This document shows positions 8,525 through 16,357 of a stretch of 64,000 nucleotides of DNA, one piece after another (the first letter of the stretch is position 1; each line of letters opens with the position of its first letter). This DNA comes from Synechococcus sp. HJ21-Hayes (GTDB taxonomy: Bacteria; Cyanobacteriota; Cyanobacteriia; PCC-6307; Cyanobiaceae), in the NCBI RefSeq assembly GCF_024345835.1, contig NZ_JAGQBW010000001.1, positions 62,001-126,000 on the forward strand, given 5' to 3'. The position numbers and the translations under genes are program-made. Below the pieces are notes generated by a model, which did not search any database, was not told where the DNA came from, and was given only the letters and a program-made list of their open reading frames with translations.

Positions 8525-8704
8525 TTGGACAACCTGAATGCTGGATACCTCCAACTGGGTCTGTTCGCCCTGGTCTTTGGGGGTCTTCAGGTGTGGTGGA
8601 TCAGCAGCACTCTGCGACGGCGCGACCTGGCACGACCATTGCGTGAGGGAGAGTTCCGCAAAACCTTGGAGAGGATCTGGGCGAAGGGGCAACGGATCTC
8701 GTAG
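8525..8704 (+). CDS. Small single-helix membrane protein
   Basis: A 59-residue product, reading LNAGYLQLGLFALVFGGLQVW near its start, then a charged tail (RRRDLARPLREGEFRKTLERIW). One membrane helix is expected at about residues 7-25, with a basic cytoplasmic tail. In-frame stop TAA at 8507 limits the start; the only usual start codon after it is TTG at 8525. The pattern (short helix, RPL, EFR, LERIW) is protein-like and resembles small membrane proteins seen in picocyanobacteria. Function unknown. Confidence 0.55.
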   Translation: MDNLNAGYLQLGLFALVFGGLQVWWISSTLRRRDLARPLREGEFRKTLERIWAKGQRIS

Positions 8705-8723
8705 AGGCGCAATGGTTGCGCTG

Positions 8724-8876
8724 CTACCGAACCTCAGGTGCAGTCCAGTACTCACAGCGGTTGTTGGATGCCACCTGAGCAGGCAACACGACCTGCCAAA
8801 CCCTGCAGACGCCAGAACTTCCTTGACACCCATTGAAGTTCTGGCAGCTGGTGCAGCGGGAAGGGACAGGCGCCAT
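8724..8876 (-). CDS. Small Cys-rich protein
   Basis: A 50-residue product with four or more cysteines in the order CTSC, C, C and C-EYW, starting MAPVPSRCTSCQNFNGC. This spacing suggests a zinc-ribbon or other small metal-binding fold. It is antisense to nothing else convincing. Function unknown, and it could be a chance frame. Confidence 0.4.
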   Translation of the reverse strand: MAPVPSRCTSCQNFNGCQGSSGVCRVWQVVLPAQVASNNRCEYWTAPEVR

Positions 8877-9104
8877 GCGTGACGGTTGAGCAAGCGTCCA
8901 TCGTAGATCCACGGGTCTTGATGCGCCCGCCGCATAACGGGCAAAACCCAACGCTGCAAGCCACAATGGACCGAAGCGACCAGCGCCAGGGACCGACTCC
9001 GCGACCTTCACCTCCCCCGAAGCAAGCGATGAGGATGCGGGGGAAGACCTGGATGGTTTCGACGACCCGCGGCGCCTCTCTTGAATTGCCGAAAGCGCCC
9101 AATC

Positions 9105-9812
9105 CTACTTGGCTTGAACAAGAGCAACCGCCCTAGAAAGAGTCAGTCCCATAACATCATAAATCATAAATCCGTGAAAAAGAATCAGCATTCTTGCTCG
9201 CGCCGACCTCCCCTTTATTGCATTGATCGTAGCGGAAAAAACAGAAGAAAAGGAAGCAACAAAATAGTCTACGGGGCGCGGCGGCGCGACACCTTCGCAA
9301 TCGAGATGGAACAGGGGTCGATCGCTTGCCCTGGCAAATGTATCGAGTCGCCAATAAACCCAACCCCAAATCAGGAGCGAATAAGGTAAGAAGAATAGAA
9401 CTTGCGAGATCAGAAGAAATCGTGATGTTACAGAGTCAAAAACAAGAATATTCAGTCCAATCAACTGAATAACCAATCGAAAGATGACATAGATGCCCAA
9501 TAAATCCAAATACGGTCGCGCCCAAGCAGGCCTCTTTGAGCGACAGAAGAGATAGGCAAGCGGAACGAGAACCAAGGGCAGCGATACATAAGTCAACCTT
9601 GTCGCCACAAAGGACTCAAATCCCACAAAAAAAGCAATTGCTCCGTGAATATCAGAGAAAGACTGGATATCAGAATAAAAGGAAAAGACCTGAAAACCCA
9701 GCAAGGCAAAAACCAAAACAAAGAAGAGGATTTCCCATCTGATCCGAAGATAGCGACAGAGAAAAGAAAGAGCTTCCAAGGTATCTCTTGGCAATGATTG
9801 ATTGCCAATCAA
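9105..9812 (-). CDS. Polytopic membrane protein, channel-like C terminus
   Basis: A 235-residue membrane protein with about five or six hydrophobic segments (roughly 28-48, 60-80, 76-92, 104-127, 131-152 and 208-230). The C-terminal part, from VDYFVASFSSVFSATINA through SARARMLILFHGF to LSRAVALV, follows the layout of a two-helix K+ channel pore module (aromatic-SF-TTVGYGD, small linker, ARxL, inner helix), but the TVGYGD filter is replaced by FSATINA. That similarity is my reading, not a search result. Its ATG overlaps the stop of the XRE gene by 4 nt, so the two are translated together. Confidence 0.65.
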   Translation of the reverse strand: MIGNQSLPRDTLEALSFLCRYLRIRWEILFFVLVFALLGFQVFSFYSDIQSFSDIHGAIAFFVGFESFVATRLTYVSLPLVLVPLAYLFCRSKRPAWARPYLDLLGIYVIFRLVIQLIGLNILVFDSVTSRFLLISQVLFFLPYSLLIWGWVYWRLDTFARASDRPLFHLDCEGVAPPRPVDYFVASFSSVFSATINAIKGRSARARMLILFHGFMIYDVMGLTLSRAVALVQAK

Positions 9813-10057
9813 TTATCAATCACTTCAAACAGATCCTCAATCCCACAATCCAGCACCGTCACAATCTTCCCCGCCAGATCCGACGACAGTGCGGACGCCG
9901 CCTTGTCGTCAGCTCTCGCCAGACGGGTGATGGTGGTTGCCGCCACTCCAGCAGCAACCGCCAGCGCGTTCATCGTGATCGGTTTCTCCCCCGCCTCAGC
10001 ACGACGCAGGCTTGCCTTGGCAAGGGTCAGACGGACTTGCGTTGCCACAAGGCGCAC
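9809..10057 (-). CDS. XRE/Cro-type helix-turn-helix protein
   Basis: An 82-residue protein whose centre (MNALAVAAGVAATTITRLAR) is a helix-turn-helix and whose end (GKIVTVLDCGIEDLFEVIDN) matches the usual last helix of small Cro/C1-like regulators. It overlaps the downstream membrane-protein gene by 4 nt. A small XRE protein stitched to a membrane protein is a common layout for self-repressing toxin-antitoxin or phage-defence pairs. Here that role is inference only. Confidence 0.7.
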   Translation of the reverse strand: MRLVATQVRLTLAKASLRRAEAGEKPITMNALAVAAGVAATTITRLARADDKAASALSSDLAGKIVTVLDCGIEDLFEVIDN

Positions 10058-10119
10058 GAGACCTCAAGCACCGGAACATGCAATAAATGCTTAAGCGCGC
10101 AAGATCTTAGCGCTTGATG

Positions 10120-10419
10120 CTATGAATACGCCAGCGCCGCCTCCAAAGCAAGAAACCCAAGAACAGCAGCGAAGGCCAGCAGGGAAGGAAAAGAGAGCAC
10201 GACAGCAACCCCAAGGAATGGCGCAATCCTGAAGCAAATCCGAAGGCGGCGCCGTGCTCGAACACATACCAGAACCAAGCGGGTCATTTCGCAATGACTT
10301 TCGGTGCCAAGCACCCTATCCTTAGCCTCCTGGGCTGCATCTACAGTGTTGAAGGCAAGAGGTTCATCGAGGCCCGCCCCTCGAATGGCTTCTCCCAGAA
10401 GGCCACAGGGGTTCCCCAA
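10120..10419 (-). CDS. Small putative membrane protein
   Basis: A 99-residue product with a polar N-terminal half (EPLAFNTVDAAQEAKDRVLG) and a C-terminal hydrophobic hairpin (about residues 64-97) preceded by RARRRLR, so the N terminus probably faces the cytoplasm. It lies upstream of the XRE gene on the same strand with a 62-nt gap. Function unknown and the start is uncertain. Confidence 0.4.
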   Translation of the reverse strand: MGNPCGLLGEAIRGAGLDEPLAFNTVDAAQEAKDRVLGTESHCEMTRLVLVCVRARRRLRICFRIAPFLGVAVVLSFPSLLAFAAVLGFLALEAALAYS

Positions 10420-10440
10420 TGCGCTGTCTGATCCCTGCGG

Positions 10441-10825
10441 GTGCTGGCGGACTCCCCTGCCACACTCAATCCACTCATCTCAGCAGAAATTGCAGACGAC
10501 CATCCCAACACCCCTAAGCAGTTCGGCATTCGCCTGAGTCAGGACACGATGGAACTGGTGTCCACCATTCAGGAGTTCCGCCAACGCACCAATCAACCCG
10601 CGAGCCTCGCTGCCATCGTGGAACCTGACACTCGATGCCCTGCTGCAACGGCGCTCAGAGATCACAGGGCAGGTCAAGTCGCTGGAACAAGAGCGCCAAG
10701 GCATTCGCGCCCCTGGTGGGTGGATCCTCCAGCAGCGGTCACGCCCCAGTTGGGACTATGCACCTGAGATCCGTGAGGCAATCAAAGCTCTTCAGAAGCA
10801 GGAACAGCATCAGGCACTGCAATGA
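10441..10825 (+). pseudogene. Frameshifted coiled-coil / RHH-like protein gene
   Basis: The reading frame starts at GTG 10441 and runs through FGIRLSQDTMELVSTIQEF to SLAAIV, then shifts. One base more than expected (GTGGAACC in place of GTGAACC, about 10618-10622) moves the frame; the continuation LTLDALLQRRSEITGQVKSL to the TGA at 10823-10825 is protein-like and helical. The N-terminal part fits a ribbon-helix-helix strand and helix, and the rest a coiled coil. It ends 40 nt before the right attachment repeat. A single sequencing error would give the same picture. Confidence 0.55.
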
Positions 10826-10865
10826 CCAACAAGACCTCGGAAGAGGGTCAATCCAATGCTCAAGA

Positions 10866-10880
10866 TGGGTGCCGCCTCTT
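10866..10880 (+). repeat. Right attachment repeat (copy of tRNA-Cys 3' end)
   Basis: TGGGTGCCGCCTCTT, identical to 5321-5335 and in the same orientation. Upstream bases do not continue the tRNA sequence, so only the 3' end is duplicated, as expected for an integration scar. Confidence 0.8.
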
Positions 10881-11015
10881 CCCTAACTCAGTCCCCACGG
10901 GTGCTGGATGACACGGGCAGGGCACCGACCCGCCAAGCACCCCGGTGAGCACCTGCTGGTATCCGTGGCGGAACCGGGGAAGGAGGCATACCCTTCAGGT
11001 ATTGAGCTCACTCCC

Positions 11016-11147
11016 ATGCGACGCCTCCTGCTGCTGGCCCTGGCCACCGTGACCATCGCTGGCACCGTCACCGCCACGGCCTGCGAGAAGCACATGAACG
11101 GGCATCAGAACGGCTCCGACACCGATGTGGAAGGCAGCAAGCGCTAG
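11016..11147 (+). CDS. Small secreted protein
   Basis: A 43-residue product with a signal-like N terminus (MRRLLLLALATVTIAGTVTA) followed by a short polar tail containing CEKHMNGHQNGSDTD. The start at 11016 is chosen because it places the Arg-Arg-Leu signal first. It looks like a tiny exported protein of unknown role, of a kind common in picocyanobacteria. Confidence 0.55.
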   Translation: MRRLLLLALATVTIAGTVTATACEKHMNGHQNGSDTDVEGSKR

Positions 11148-11189
11148 GTGAACGGCATCGGCCGCCGCGCCGCGCCTTTTCAGAGGATG

Positions 11190-12161
11190 TCAGTGGATCT
11201 TGGATGCTCCCGAAGCACCAACACCCAGGCCATCCAACTCTTTCAAGGCTGCCGCCGCTTCAAAGCCGCTCCAGATTGAATCTTCAAGCACCTCCACATC
11301 CGGCGTTGTGGAGGCAAGCTTCCGCAGACGCTGGCGCAGCTGGGAGGCCAGATCATGAGCTTGCGGGCTATCACGGAATTCCCGACGGATCATCAGAGCA
11401 TCTCCAACGGCCAGGGGAAGTTTCAGTGGGAGCTCCACAACAGACTCTCCATAGAGAGGTAGGGCCAGGGGCGTCGAGAAGCCAACCAGCAGATCCTCCA
11501 CACCCTCTTGCTCCTGCCGGCCCCTGCGACCAGACAGCGGCGTGGCGAAGCCTGAGCCCTGACAGAGCCCGCAGTGCTGCAAGGCTGCCTGGAACTGCGG
11601 AAACGCGCCATCGGGCAGCGGCCAGCAGGCGTACTGAGCCACATCAGCAAAGGTGACGTGACTCCCAAGGGCCAGCAGAGGATGCCCCTGGTTCACAACC
11701 AAGCGCATCGGCATCCGACTCAGGGGGATCGCAACAATGTCCGCATCATCGCCGCAGGGCACATCTGGATAGGAGGCAACCCAGGCATCGATCACACCCA
11801 GGGCCAGCAAGTGCAACGACCTGTGGTACTCCAGAACATTCCGATGTCCTGTGATCCAGCCAGAAGGAGGTGGAGCGCAAAGCGAGGGCCCCGACCAATG
11901 CTGCGCTTCCAGCCGCAACGGGAGGCCCTTCTGCCACCTGACGTGCTGATGAACCTTCCGCTCAAGATTGAGCAGCACTAGGTCACCGTCCAAGTGCCAC
12001 TCAGATCCAGCCTTTCTCAGTTCAACACCGAAGATATCGGCGCACCGCCTCGCGCTTCGACTCACAAACGACTGACTGAAACAGAAGGCACTCGCCACCG
12101 CGTGCCCCGTGCGCAACCAGATCAACCCATCCAGTGCGGCAAGAGACTCAAGATCAACCAA
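11190..12161 (-). CDS. LysR-like transcriptional regulator
   Basis: A 323-residue protein. The N terminus (MVDLESLAALDGLIWLRTG, then ASAFCFSQSFVSRSARRCADIFG) has the LysR-type winged helix, with the recognition helix near residues 27-40. The rest matches a periplasmic-binding-like effector domain (PLSRMPMRLVVNQGHPLL). It differs from canonical LysR proteins and appears to be a diverged lineage. It is the intact member of a tandem pair: the gene at 12265-13144 has the same N-terminal block and the same internal motifs. Ligand and targets are unknown. Confidence 0.72.
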   Translation of the reverse strand: MVDLESLAALDGLIWLRTGHAVASAFCFSQSFVSRSARRCADIFGVELRKAGSEWHLDGDLVLLNLERKVHQHVRWQKGLPLRLEAQHWSGPSLCAPPPSGWITGHRNVLEYHRSLHLLALGVIDAWVASYPDVPCGDDADIVAIPLSRMPMRLVVNQGHPLLALGSHVTFADVAQYACWPLPDGAFPQFQAALQHCGLCQGSGFATPLSGRRGRQEQEGVEDLLVGFSTPLALPLYGESVVELPLKLPLAVGDALMIRREFRDSPQAHDLASQLRQRLRKLASTTPDVEVLEDSIWSGFEAAAALKELDGLGVGASGASKIH

Positions 12162-12264
12162 GACCCCCCCAATAGCATCACTGCACTATTGCATCAATCC
12201 ACTGGCCTCCCATGGAAGCCAACGATCTGCGCACAATCTTGCAGATCCTGCATAGCGGCGAGAC

Positions 12265-13144
12265 TCATCCATGCCGAGGACTAGAAGGCTCAAGGCAGAT
12301 CTCCGGATACCGACGCGCGAACTGCCGCAGCCGGGCGACGATCAGATCGCGCAGAGCTAGGAGCCTGGGATGGGAACAGAAATCTCTGCGAACCACCATC
12401 ACTTCGCCCGAATCGAAGGGCAAGTGCAAAGGGAGTGGCACCAAGCCGGAACCACTCACCTCCATGCTCAGCACCGTTCCGTAGCCAACTGTGAGCTCAG
12501 CCTCAGTTTTGCCCTCCCAAGCCTCGCGCCGGTAACGCGACATGCGAACGAAGTCGTTCCAAAGACCAATCGACTTCAACGATGCCTCCACCAGCGGATA
12601 GGCACCACTTGGCAAGCCAAGAGTAGGGTACTCAGCAACATCAGAATAGGCGAGATTACGCTTGCTCATCAAGGGATGATCTGGGCTCGCAACGAAGAAC
12701 ACCGGCATCGAAGACAGGCTCAGCGACACCAACTCAGGATCATCATTAGAGGGACAATCGGGAAGTGCGCCTAGACAGACATCCACAATCCGCTCACGAA
12801 TAAGCTGGAAGCTTCTCGGCACACCAACAATATTCGACAAGCCCAGAATCCAACCCTCTGGAACCGGCGAACACAGCAAAGGCCCCGACCAATACGTAGC
12901 CCGGCCGCCGCCCCATCCAACGCGCGGTTTGATGCACCCTGCGCTCAAGCAGAAGGATTGAGCTATCCCCCAGAGTGTTCCACTCGCCGTCAACACGCTG
13001 CAAGTCAAGACCAAAGAGATCCAGGCATTTCCTGGATTGCCTGCTCACGGAAGCCGCACTGATGGCGAACCGCTTGGACACCTCCTCCCCGGTTCTCAAC
13101 CACTGCAGCGCATCGAGCGCAGTCAGGGCATCCAGATCAACCAA
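12265..13144 (-). pseudogene. Frameshifted LysR-like regulator gene
   Basis: Paralog of the downstream LysR-like gene. The N-terminal part (MVDLDALTALDALQWLRTG to VHQTARWMGRR) is read from 13144. A 1-nt shift in a G/C-rich stretch near 12896-12912 is needed to continue into YWSGPLLCSPVPEGWILG and on to the stop at 12265. The parts line up with the intact neighbour over their whole length (MVDL, LRTG, ERxVHQ-RW, WSGP, PEGWI, SSMP, DHPLM). The gene would encode about 290 residues if repaired. It is either a recent pseudogene or a sequencing error. Confidence 0.65.
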
Positions 13145-13295
13145 CGCTCAGTACCAAGCGGAATCAACTTTACGGCCGCGATCAGGCCAGCAACGCTCGC
13201 GTGACAACAGCGTTGTCAGCAAAGCAATCCTCGCAGCTGGCCACCACCACTTCAAACAGCGACAACAAGCCGAACGAGCACTCGTGGATGAAGTG

Positions 13296-13481
13296 CTACT
13301 CCGCTACTCCGAGCGATGATTCCAGCAGAAAGGCAGAGAGATTACTGAGAGATCTCCCCTCCTCATCACTGCGTTTCAACAATCGCGAATACGCCATATG
13401 AGACAAGGTGACAGATACTCTTCGCGAGGTGCGAAAAAGAGCTCGATCTCGCGGCTCAACGTCTGCTTGTGAGGCAGTCAC
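13296..13481 (-). CDS. Ribbon-helix-helix type small protein
   Basis: A 61-residue product, paralog of the island protein at 7222-7425: RRVSVTLSHMAYSRLLKRSD then EGRSLSNLSAFLLES. The GTG at 13481 is chosen because it follows a G-rich ribosome-binding-like tract (GGGGGG, 6 nt spacing) and gives the same size as the paralog. The longer frame to 13676 is Arg/Pro/Cys-rich and does not look coding. It probably binds DNA as a dimer. Confidence 0.55.
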   Translation of the reverse strand: MTASQADVEPRDRALFRTSRRVSVTLSHMAYSRLLKRSDEEGRSLSNLSAFLLESSLGVAE

Positions 13482-13696
13482 AACAGACCCCCCTTTCCCA
13501 TCGGAACCTAGCCAGCATGACACACACCTTTGTCTTTTCTTCCACTTTGCGGCTAAAGGCCCTGGGCATGGCGAGCGCTTTGGCCTAACGCTAGGTATTC
13601 CTGCTGATCTACTTTTGAAATCCCTACACATGCCCTGCCGAAAGCAGCTGGGCTTCTCCGCCATCCCATGCGGCAAATCGGCGGCCAGTGGGGCCT

Positions 13697-14227
13697 TCAG
13701 GGTGTCGTTGCCTCAGCAGTCCAGGCCTCTCCACTGAGCGCCTTAGCCTCACAACGGACCTGACGGTCCTCCACCAGACAAGTGCCATTCACCGGCCAGG
13801 CGCTGGGAAGCCCCTGAGCAATGCCGCGGCCATCAAAGCGAGTCTCACTGACGCTACTGAGCTGGGCCTGCATGCTCCCCTGGGGCGTACAGCGCGCCTG
13901 AGCGCAGCGCATCGCCAGGCTGCCGGGCTTGAGCTCACCCACAAAGGTGAGTTGATTGATGGCACCCTTTTCGGCTCCGCGGGCCAGGAACGTCACATTC
14001 AGCAGCCCCTCCTGGCGCTGATCCAATTGCACAACCTGGCAGGGCGAGGTTGCCAACGACTCCGCAAGATTGCGCTTGCAGTGGTCGCTGCGCAGCTCCC
14101 AACGACCAAAACCCTCCTGGCCGCCGCGGGCCAGGGCCTGTGGCGGCAGCAGCTGAGTGGCGAGCAGCATGCTGGCCAGAGCCAGGCCCGCTGGCCTGAC
14201 CAGACGACGACCCGGGAAGGACAACAT
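13697..14227 (-). CDS. Secreted conserved hypothetical protein
   Basis: A 176-residue product with an N-terminal signal peptide (basic RRLVR, hydrophobic ~14 residues, ending PPQALA). The mature part has several cysteines (SDHCKRN, SPCQVV, MRCAQARC, GTCLV, VRCEAK) that could form disulfides in the periplasm or outer layer. No catalytic motif is seen. The start at 14227 is favoured by the signal-peptide position. Confidence 0.6.
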   Translation of the reverse strand: MLSFPGRRLVRPAGLALASMLLATQLLPPQALARGGQEGFGRWELRSDHCKRNLAESLATSPCQVVQLDQRQEGLLNVTFLARGAEKGAINQLTFVGELKPGSLAMRCAQARCTPQGSMQAQLSSVSETRFDGRGIAQGLPSAWPVNGTCLVEDRQVRCEAKALSGEAWTAEATTP

Positions 14228-14268
14228 CGGCAGGCGCTCAAGGCAGAGCCATTCTGCGGCGACTGGGC

Positions 14269-14466
14269 TCAATAGCCCGAATCGGCCACACAGATTCCCA
14301 CACACACCAGACCGTTGGTGGCGGTGCGGCCGCAGTGGTTACAGAGCACCGGATCCACCGACCCAGGGGAGGCGGGCTCTGCAGCAGGCGGCTTCTGTTC
14401 AAGGCCCGTGGACACCGGTGTGGGCAGAGACTTCACTGCAGTTGCAGCCCCGTGGACGTTGATCAT
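14269..14466 (-). CDS. Small Cys-rich (zinc-ribbon-like) protein
   Basis: A 65-residue product with a Pro/Ala-rich first half and a C-terminal CNHCGRTATNGLVCVGICVADSGY pattern (given here as the pieces CNHCGRTATNG and CVGICVADSGY). The four cysteines fit a metal-binding knuckle. Its ATG (14466-14464) overlaps the ATG of the divergent aldo/keto reductase gene by two bases (CATG), so each mRNA would be leaderless or start inside the other gene. Function unknown. Confidence 0.55.
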   Translation of the reverse strand: MINVHGAATAVKSLPTPVSTGLEQKPPAAEPASPGSVDPVLCNHCGRTATNGLVCVGICVADSGY

Positions 14467-15448
14467 GGCAACCGACAAGCCCCCCACGCCGGGGATCGGG
14501 GTTGGCACCTGGGCCTGGGGCAATCAATTCCTGTGGGGTTACGACCCCGAGCGCGACGACGCGGCTCTGGCAACCACCTTCGAGCGCTGCCTGGCGCTTG
14601 GCTTCCAGTTCTTCGACACCGCCGACTCCTACGGCACAGGCCGCTTCAACGGCCGTAGCGAGCTGCTACTCGGGCGGTTCGCCGCAGCCGCCAGCGCCGA
14701 GCAGCGGCGCCAGCTCTGCATCGCCACCAAGCTCGCCCCGTTCCCCTGGCGGCTGGGGCGGCGCGGTTACGCCAGGGCCTTTGCCGCCTCCCAAGCACGG
14801 CTGCAGGGGCAGCTCAACCGGGTGCAGCTGCACTGGAGCACGGCCCGCTATGCGCCCTGGCAGGAAGGCCCCCTGCTGCAGGGCCTCGCCGACCTAGTGG
14901 AGCAGGGAGCTGTAGGGAGCCTGGGGGTGTCCAACATGGGGCCCCAGCGGCTACGCCAAGTGGCCACGGACCTGCAGATGCGGGGCGTGCCCATCAGCAG
15001 CCTGCAGGTGCAACTCTCCCTGCTGGCCCCCGAGGCCATCGGCCCTGGCGGAGTGGCGGAGGTGTGCCGTGAGCTGGGAATCGAGCTGATTGCCTACAGC
15101 CCCTTAGCTCTGGGCCTTCTGGGTCGTGGCGGGACCGACACGGCAACGGCGCTGCCCAGGGGGCCGCGCGGGGCCCTGTTCCGGCGACTGGGTCCGCGTC
15201 TCACCCCACTGCTGCAGCTGATGGACAGCATTGGCGGCGACCGCCCCGGCGGGCGGGCAGCCGTGGCGCTGAATTGGTGTCGAGCCCATGGCGCCATGCC
15301 GATTCCGGGCCTGCGCAGCCCCGAACAGGTGGAGGCGGCCGCCGCAGCCTGGAGCTGGCAGCTGAACGCCGGCGAACGCGGCGCCCTGGATCAACTGGTG
15401 CTGGCAGACGGGCCACGCATGCCGGCCAATCCGTTTCAGAGCGCCTGA
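14465..15448 (+). CDS. Aldo/keto reductase
   Basis: A 327-residue NADPH-dependent oxidoreductase of the aldo/keto reductase superfamily. The catalytic tetrad is visible: FFDTADSYGTG (Asp and Tyr), CIATKL (Lys) and VQLHW (His). The phosphate-binding end is GAMPIPGLRSPEQVEAAA. The substrate is unknown. ATG 14465 is chosen because the frame upstream (from 14315) is in the divergent Cys-rich gene. Confidence 0.88.
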   Translation: MATDKPPTPGIGVGTWAWGNQFLWGYDPERDDAALATTFERCLALGFQFFDTADSYGTGRFNGRSELLLGRFAAAASAEQRRQLCIATKLAPFPWRLGRRGYARAFAASQARLQGQLNRVQLHWSTARYAPWQEGPLLQGLADLVEQGAVGSLGVSNMGPQRLRQVATDLQMRGVPISSLQVQLSLLAPEAIGPGGVAEVCRELGIELIAYSPLALGLLGRGGTDTATALPRGPRGALFRRLGPRLTPLLQLMDSIGGDRPGGRAAVALNWCRAHGAMPIPGLRSPEQVEAAAAAWSWQLNAGERGALDQLVLADGPRMPANPFQSA

Positions 15449-15452
15449 ACCC

Positions 15453-16178
15453 TCAGATCCGGCCCATCTCCGGGGATGGATCCGGGGTGAGCACCACGGG
15501 AAGGCGCTCGCGTTCCGGCTCCGCAGCCGCTGCCACCTCGCCATGACGCACGAGGCTCACCACCCGAGGGCGGGGAGGCTCAGCCAGGGCCAGGGCAGGA
15601 ACGTCCGGCTCTTCATCGGCGACCTCGCCACTGTGATCGCAGGCGGCCAGGGCCTCCTGCAGCAAGGAATCGAACGTGGCCCCAGCCAGGCGATGGCGGG
15701 CAATCTCCAGAAAGGCCCGCGCCAACGACTCTCCCGCAGCAGCCTTGAGGGCGGGGTTGGAGCGCCGCTGCTCCTGTTCATCTTCCACGGCCCGAATGAA
15801 GCGCTCGGTGACATCGCGCTTGGTGGCAGCCCGGATGCGGGTTTCCTGCTCCAGCGGCGTGAGCGTGCCCTGCAGCTCAAGCTCCTCTAGGCGACGGCTC
15901 AGGCTCTCGAGCACTTCGCGGGCCTCTTTGCCCACGTGGGCCAACTGGCCGTCGGACAGCCGAGGCAGATCCGCCACGAACACCTTGCCGTGGTCCCGCA
16001 GGGTGAGGAAGGTGGGCCGCACCGTACCCCGACTGGGATAGGCCTCCCGCGGACGCTGGGGGCGGTTGGGCGGCATCGGGCCGGCAGAACTGCGCCGGCG
16101 GGTGATGCGACTGGTGCCATTGAAGCCCGAGCCCGTGCCATTGAGGCCAGACGCAGCCGAAGGGGAACTAAAGGACAT
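15453..16178 (-). CDS. Conserved hypothetical protein
   Basis: A 241-residue protein with a Ser/Arg/Pro-rich, probably disordered N terminus (to about residue 55) and a helical centre (KEAREVLESLSRRLEELELQG, then TRIRAATKRDVTERFIRAVE) that may form a coiled coil. The C terminus is Pro/Glu-rich. No known domain is recognised. It lies 179 nt downstream of purM on the same strand and ends 4 nt from the aldo/keto reductase stop (convergent). Confidence 0.55.
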   Translation of the reverse strand: MSFSSPSAASGLNGTGSGFNGTSRITRRRSSAGPMPPNRPQRPREAYPSRGTVRPTFLTLRDHGKVFVADLPRLSDGQLAHVGKEAREVLESLSRRLEELELQGTLTPLEQETRIRAATKRDVTERFIRAVEDEQEQRRSNPALKAAAGESLARAFLEIARHRLAGATFDSLLQEALAACDHSGEVADEEPDVPALALAEPPRPRVVSLVRHGEVAAAAEPERERLPVVLTPDPSPEMGRI

Positions 16179-16357
16179 ACCAATGGACCTAATTGACGCG
16201 GTTGTTATCTGTCGGGCGCGAGCGCCTCTTCTTCAGCTGGGGAACGCTCGGTCGTGCCGAGCGCCAGCCTCTGCTGGCTGGCACCCTAGGGATCCCAGGC
16301 CTGTTCAGCAGCAAACGCTGCACACTTGAAGCAGTCTGGCAGGTGTCGCCAGGGGCC

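Larger units (their letters stand above)
5321..10880. mobile_element. tRNA-Cys genomic island bounded by 15-bp direct repeats
   Basis: About 5.5 kb between two perfect copies of the tRNA-Cys 3' end. Genes inside are short, mostly unknown, on both strands and visibly less G+C rich than the flanking housekeeping genes. They include two ribbon-helix-helix proteins plus a frameshifted third, an AraC regulator, a zinc-finger-like protein and an XRE regulator with a membrane protein. No tyrosine or serine recombinase, replication gene or phage structural gene is visible, so it is either a decayed element or one mobilised in trans. The boundaries come from the repeats, and excision itself is inferred. 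Confidence 0.7.

Noticed and set aside
5321-10880. Prophage
   Set aside because: No capsid, tail, terminase, lysis or integrase gene is visible.
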